Of a DNA stretch of 20,164 nt, positions 19,163-20,164 are shown piece after piece (position 1 is the first letter of the stretch; each line of letters begins with the position of its first letter). Under the pieces are notes generated by a model. That model saw only the letters and a list, made by a program, of their open reading frames with translations. It did not search any database and had not been told where the DNA came from. Origin of the DNA: a virus; the IMG/VR virus record IMGVR_UViG_3300024518_003532, positions 1 through 20,164 of that record. One strand, given 5' to 3'. A program made the position numbers and the translations under genes.

Positions 19163-20097
19163 TCGACGAACTCATCAGATCGAAAGGCCAAGCCCTGCGG
19201 GTATTCATGGCGCTCTACGTCCGGGAGCCGCAGTCCGTTCACCAGTTGACGGAGTCGACCGGACTTGGCAGAACCGCCATCCTTAACGCAATTGGTGAGC
19301 TAAAAAGACTAGATTTGATACATGCTCAAATCACCCCATATTTGCTCAAGTGGGCCGCCAGGGCGGACTGTATGAGTCCGCCTGGGTGGACCGCAGTCCG
19401 CCTACGCGGACCAAACCCAGAACGTCTAGGGGTCCACGAGGACGGCCTCCCTACTCAAATCTCCTCACCGGGCCGCCAGGGCGGCTCCCTAGAGGCCGCC
19501 AGGGCGGACTCTGGTGTACCTCCAGTTGAGCCAGCCTCCGGGTCGGTTCCACCTTCCGGAAAACCCCCCTCTCCTACCCCCCCTATAGTCCCCCCCGTCC
19601 TCTCCCCCCTTTTGGCACCAGAATCACCACCGGAAGACCTGTTCGACCGGTTCTGGCGCCAATGGCCTCGGAAGGTCGCCAAGGCGGACGCCAAGAAGGC
19701 CTGGGGGAAGCTCAACCGAACCGATCAGCGGGCGGCTCTCATGACCCTCAAGGCCTGGGTCGCCCACCTGAAGACCCGGGAACTCGACAAAGTGCCCTAT
19801 CCGGCCACATTCCTGCGCCGTGGGGACTGGCAAGAGGCTCCGCCCTCCCAGGACTCCTCCGAGCCAGACAAAGGCTTAGAACGGCCCCCAGAGCCCGAAT
19901 GTCCAGCCTGCAAGGGAACCGGGTGGGTGGAGGATCTCGCCGGCGGCGTCCGACAGTGTCAGCACGTCCTGCTGGCTTCCAAGCGAGCACGCCAAGCCCT
20001 CGGAGACCATGACGAGGAGCCACACGCCAGAGACGGCCCTACTACGATCGCAGAATCAGGTCTTGTAGATGTTTTGAAACAGAAGGTGAACAGCTAA
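19159..20097 (+). CDS. Replication initiation protein, lambda O / DnaD-like organisation
   Basis: The protein has 312 aa and a GTG start coupled to the upstream gene. Residues 1-60 form a winged helix-turn-helix (SVHQLTESTGLGRTAILNAI, GELKRLDLI). A low-complexity linker, Pro/Gly/Ser-rich (~70-158), follows. Then comes LFDRFWRQWPRKVAKADAKK with KVPYPATFLRRGDWQE (~161-226), a domain common in phage replication proteins. A C-terminal zinc motif CPACKGTG ... CQH (~248-269) completes it. It would recognise the origin and recruit a helicase loader. The coding region for the linker contains repeated and inverted sequences (19353-19510), as in lambda O, where the origin iterons lie inside the gene. 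Function is by analogy of domain order. Confidence 0.7.
   Translation: MIDELIRSKGQALRVFMALYVREPQSVHQLTESTGLGRTAILNAIGELKRLDLIHAQITPYLLKWAARADCMSPPGWTAVRLRGPNPERLGVHEDGLPTQISSPGRQGGSLEAARADSGVPPVEPASGSVPPSGKPPSPTPPIVPPVLSPLLAPESPPEDLFDRFWRQWPRKVAKADAKKAWGKLNRTDQRAALMTLKAWVAHLKTRELDKVPYPATFLRRGDWQEAPPSQDSSEPDKGLERPPEPECPACKGTGWVEDLAGGVRQCQHVLLASKRARQALGDHDEEPHARDGPTTIAESGLVDVLKQKVNS
19353..19510. repeat. Iteron-like repeat cluster, candidate replication origin
   Basis: Three copies of GGCCGCCAGGGCGG followed by ACT or CTC lie at 19353-19369, 19471-19487 and 19494-19510. Each contains CCGCC-AG-GGCGG dyad symmetry. Between copies 1 and 2 are the inverted repeats GCGGACT-gtatg-AGTCCGC (19363-19381) and GTCCGC-ctac-GCGGAC (19396-19411), so the octamer GGCGGACT or its complement occurs four times. 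A relatively AT-rich stretch (about 19297-19350) borders the cluster. Location inside a replication-initiator gene matches lambdoid origins. Coding bias for Arg/Ala/Asp may contribute. Confidence 0.5.
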
Positions 20098-20100
20098 GCC

Positions 20101-20164
20101 ATGAACCCAGCCACCCAACACCAAACGATGACCGCCTCCGTAGCAGACCGCTTCGGACAACTCG
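20101..20164 (+). CDS. Start of next gene (partial)
   Basis: An ATG 3 bases after the stop of the replication gene opens a frame (MNPATQHQTMTASVADRFGQ) that runs off the window. GAAGGTG lies about 12 bases upstream. A helicase loader or helicase often follows an O-like protein, but the 21 visible residues do not show what it is. Confidence 0.5.
   Translation, partial: MNPATQHQTMTASVADRFGQL

Overview
The window is a 20 kb piece of a tailed double-stranded DNA bacteriophage (or a prophage / metagenomic phage contig). This rests on a virion assembly module (small and large terminase, portal, scaffold-like protein, P22-type coat, Mu F-like minor head protein, start of a beta-helix tail adhesin), a six-gene tRNA array, and a replication/recombination module (RecT annealing protein, NinB-like protein, HNH protein, SSB, lambda O-like replication protein). 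The DNA is GC-rich. Genes carry AGGAG-type ribosome binding sites and there are sigma70-like promoters, so the host is a bacterium, but the sequence does not identify it. No integrase, repressor or lysis gene could be recognised.

Layout. Positions 1-13446 are almost entirely minus strand. In transcription order (right to left) they hold TerS, TerL, two unknown proteins and the portal. Next comes the tRNA array Ala-Ser-Ser-Thr-Gly-Pro, then a virion-like protein with an FCCH-like repeat. A run of small membrane or Cys-rich proteins follows, then SSB. After that come the scaffold-like protein, major capsid, an unknown charged protein, a possible decoration protein, a neck/tail-like protein, the Mu F-like protein and the truncated adhesin. 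One plus-strand gene (5393-5689) interrupts this block; it has its own near-consensus promoter and looks like a moron.

From about 13436 rightwards a plus-strand promoter drives three translationally coupled small genes and a C5 cytosine DNA methyltransferase. A second, unbroken reading frame runs through the methyltransferase gene. A minus-strand cassette of small genes follows (15787-17241: unknown, small membrane protein, NinB-like, HNH, two small proteins). A roughly 350-base regulatory region (17242-17597) divides it from a second plus-strand operon: unknown 100-aa protein, RecT, unknown 90-aa protein, replication protein, and the start of the next gene.

The most notable points are: (1) the methyltransferase gene, where both frames carry motifs that recur in phage proteins; (2) an iteron-like cluster of direct and inverted repeats inside the replication protein gene, placed as in lambda O, a candidate origin; (3) two plus-strand promoters sharing an extended -10 block followed by leader hairpins, one serving the early operon and the other the isolated gene; (4) a leader sequence shared by two structural genes; (5) several membrane proteins of 27-55 aa, three of them coupled by start/stop overlap or close junction to a neighbouring gene.
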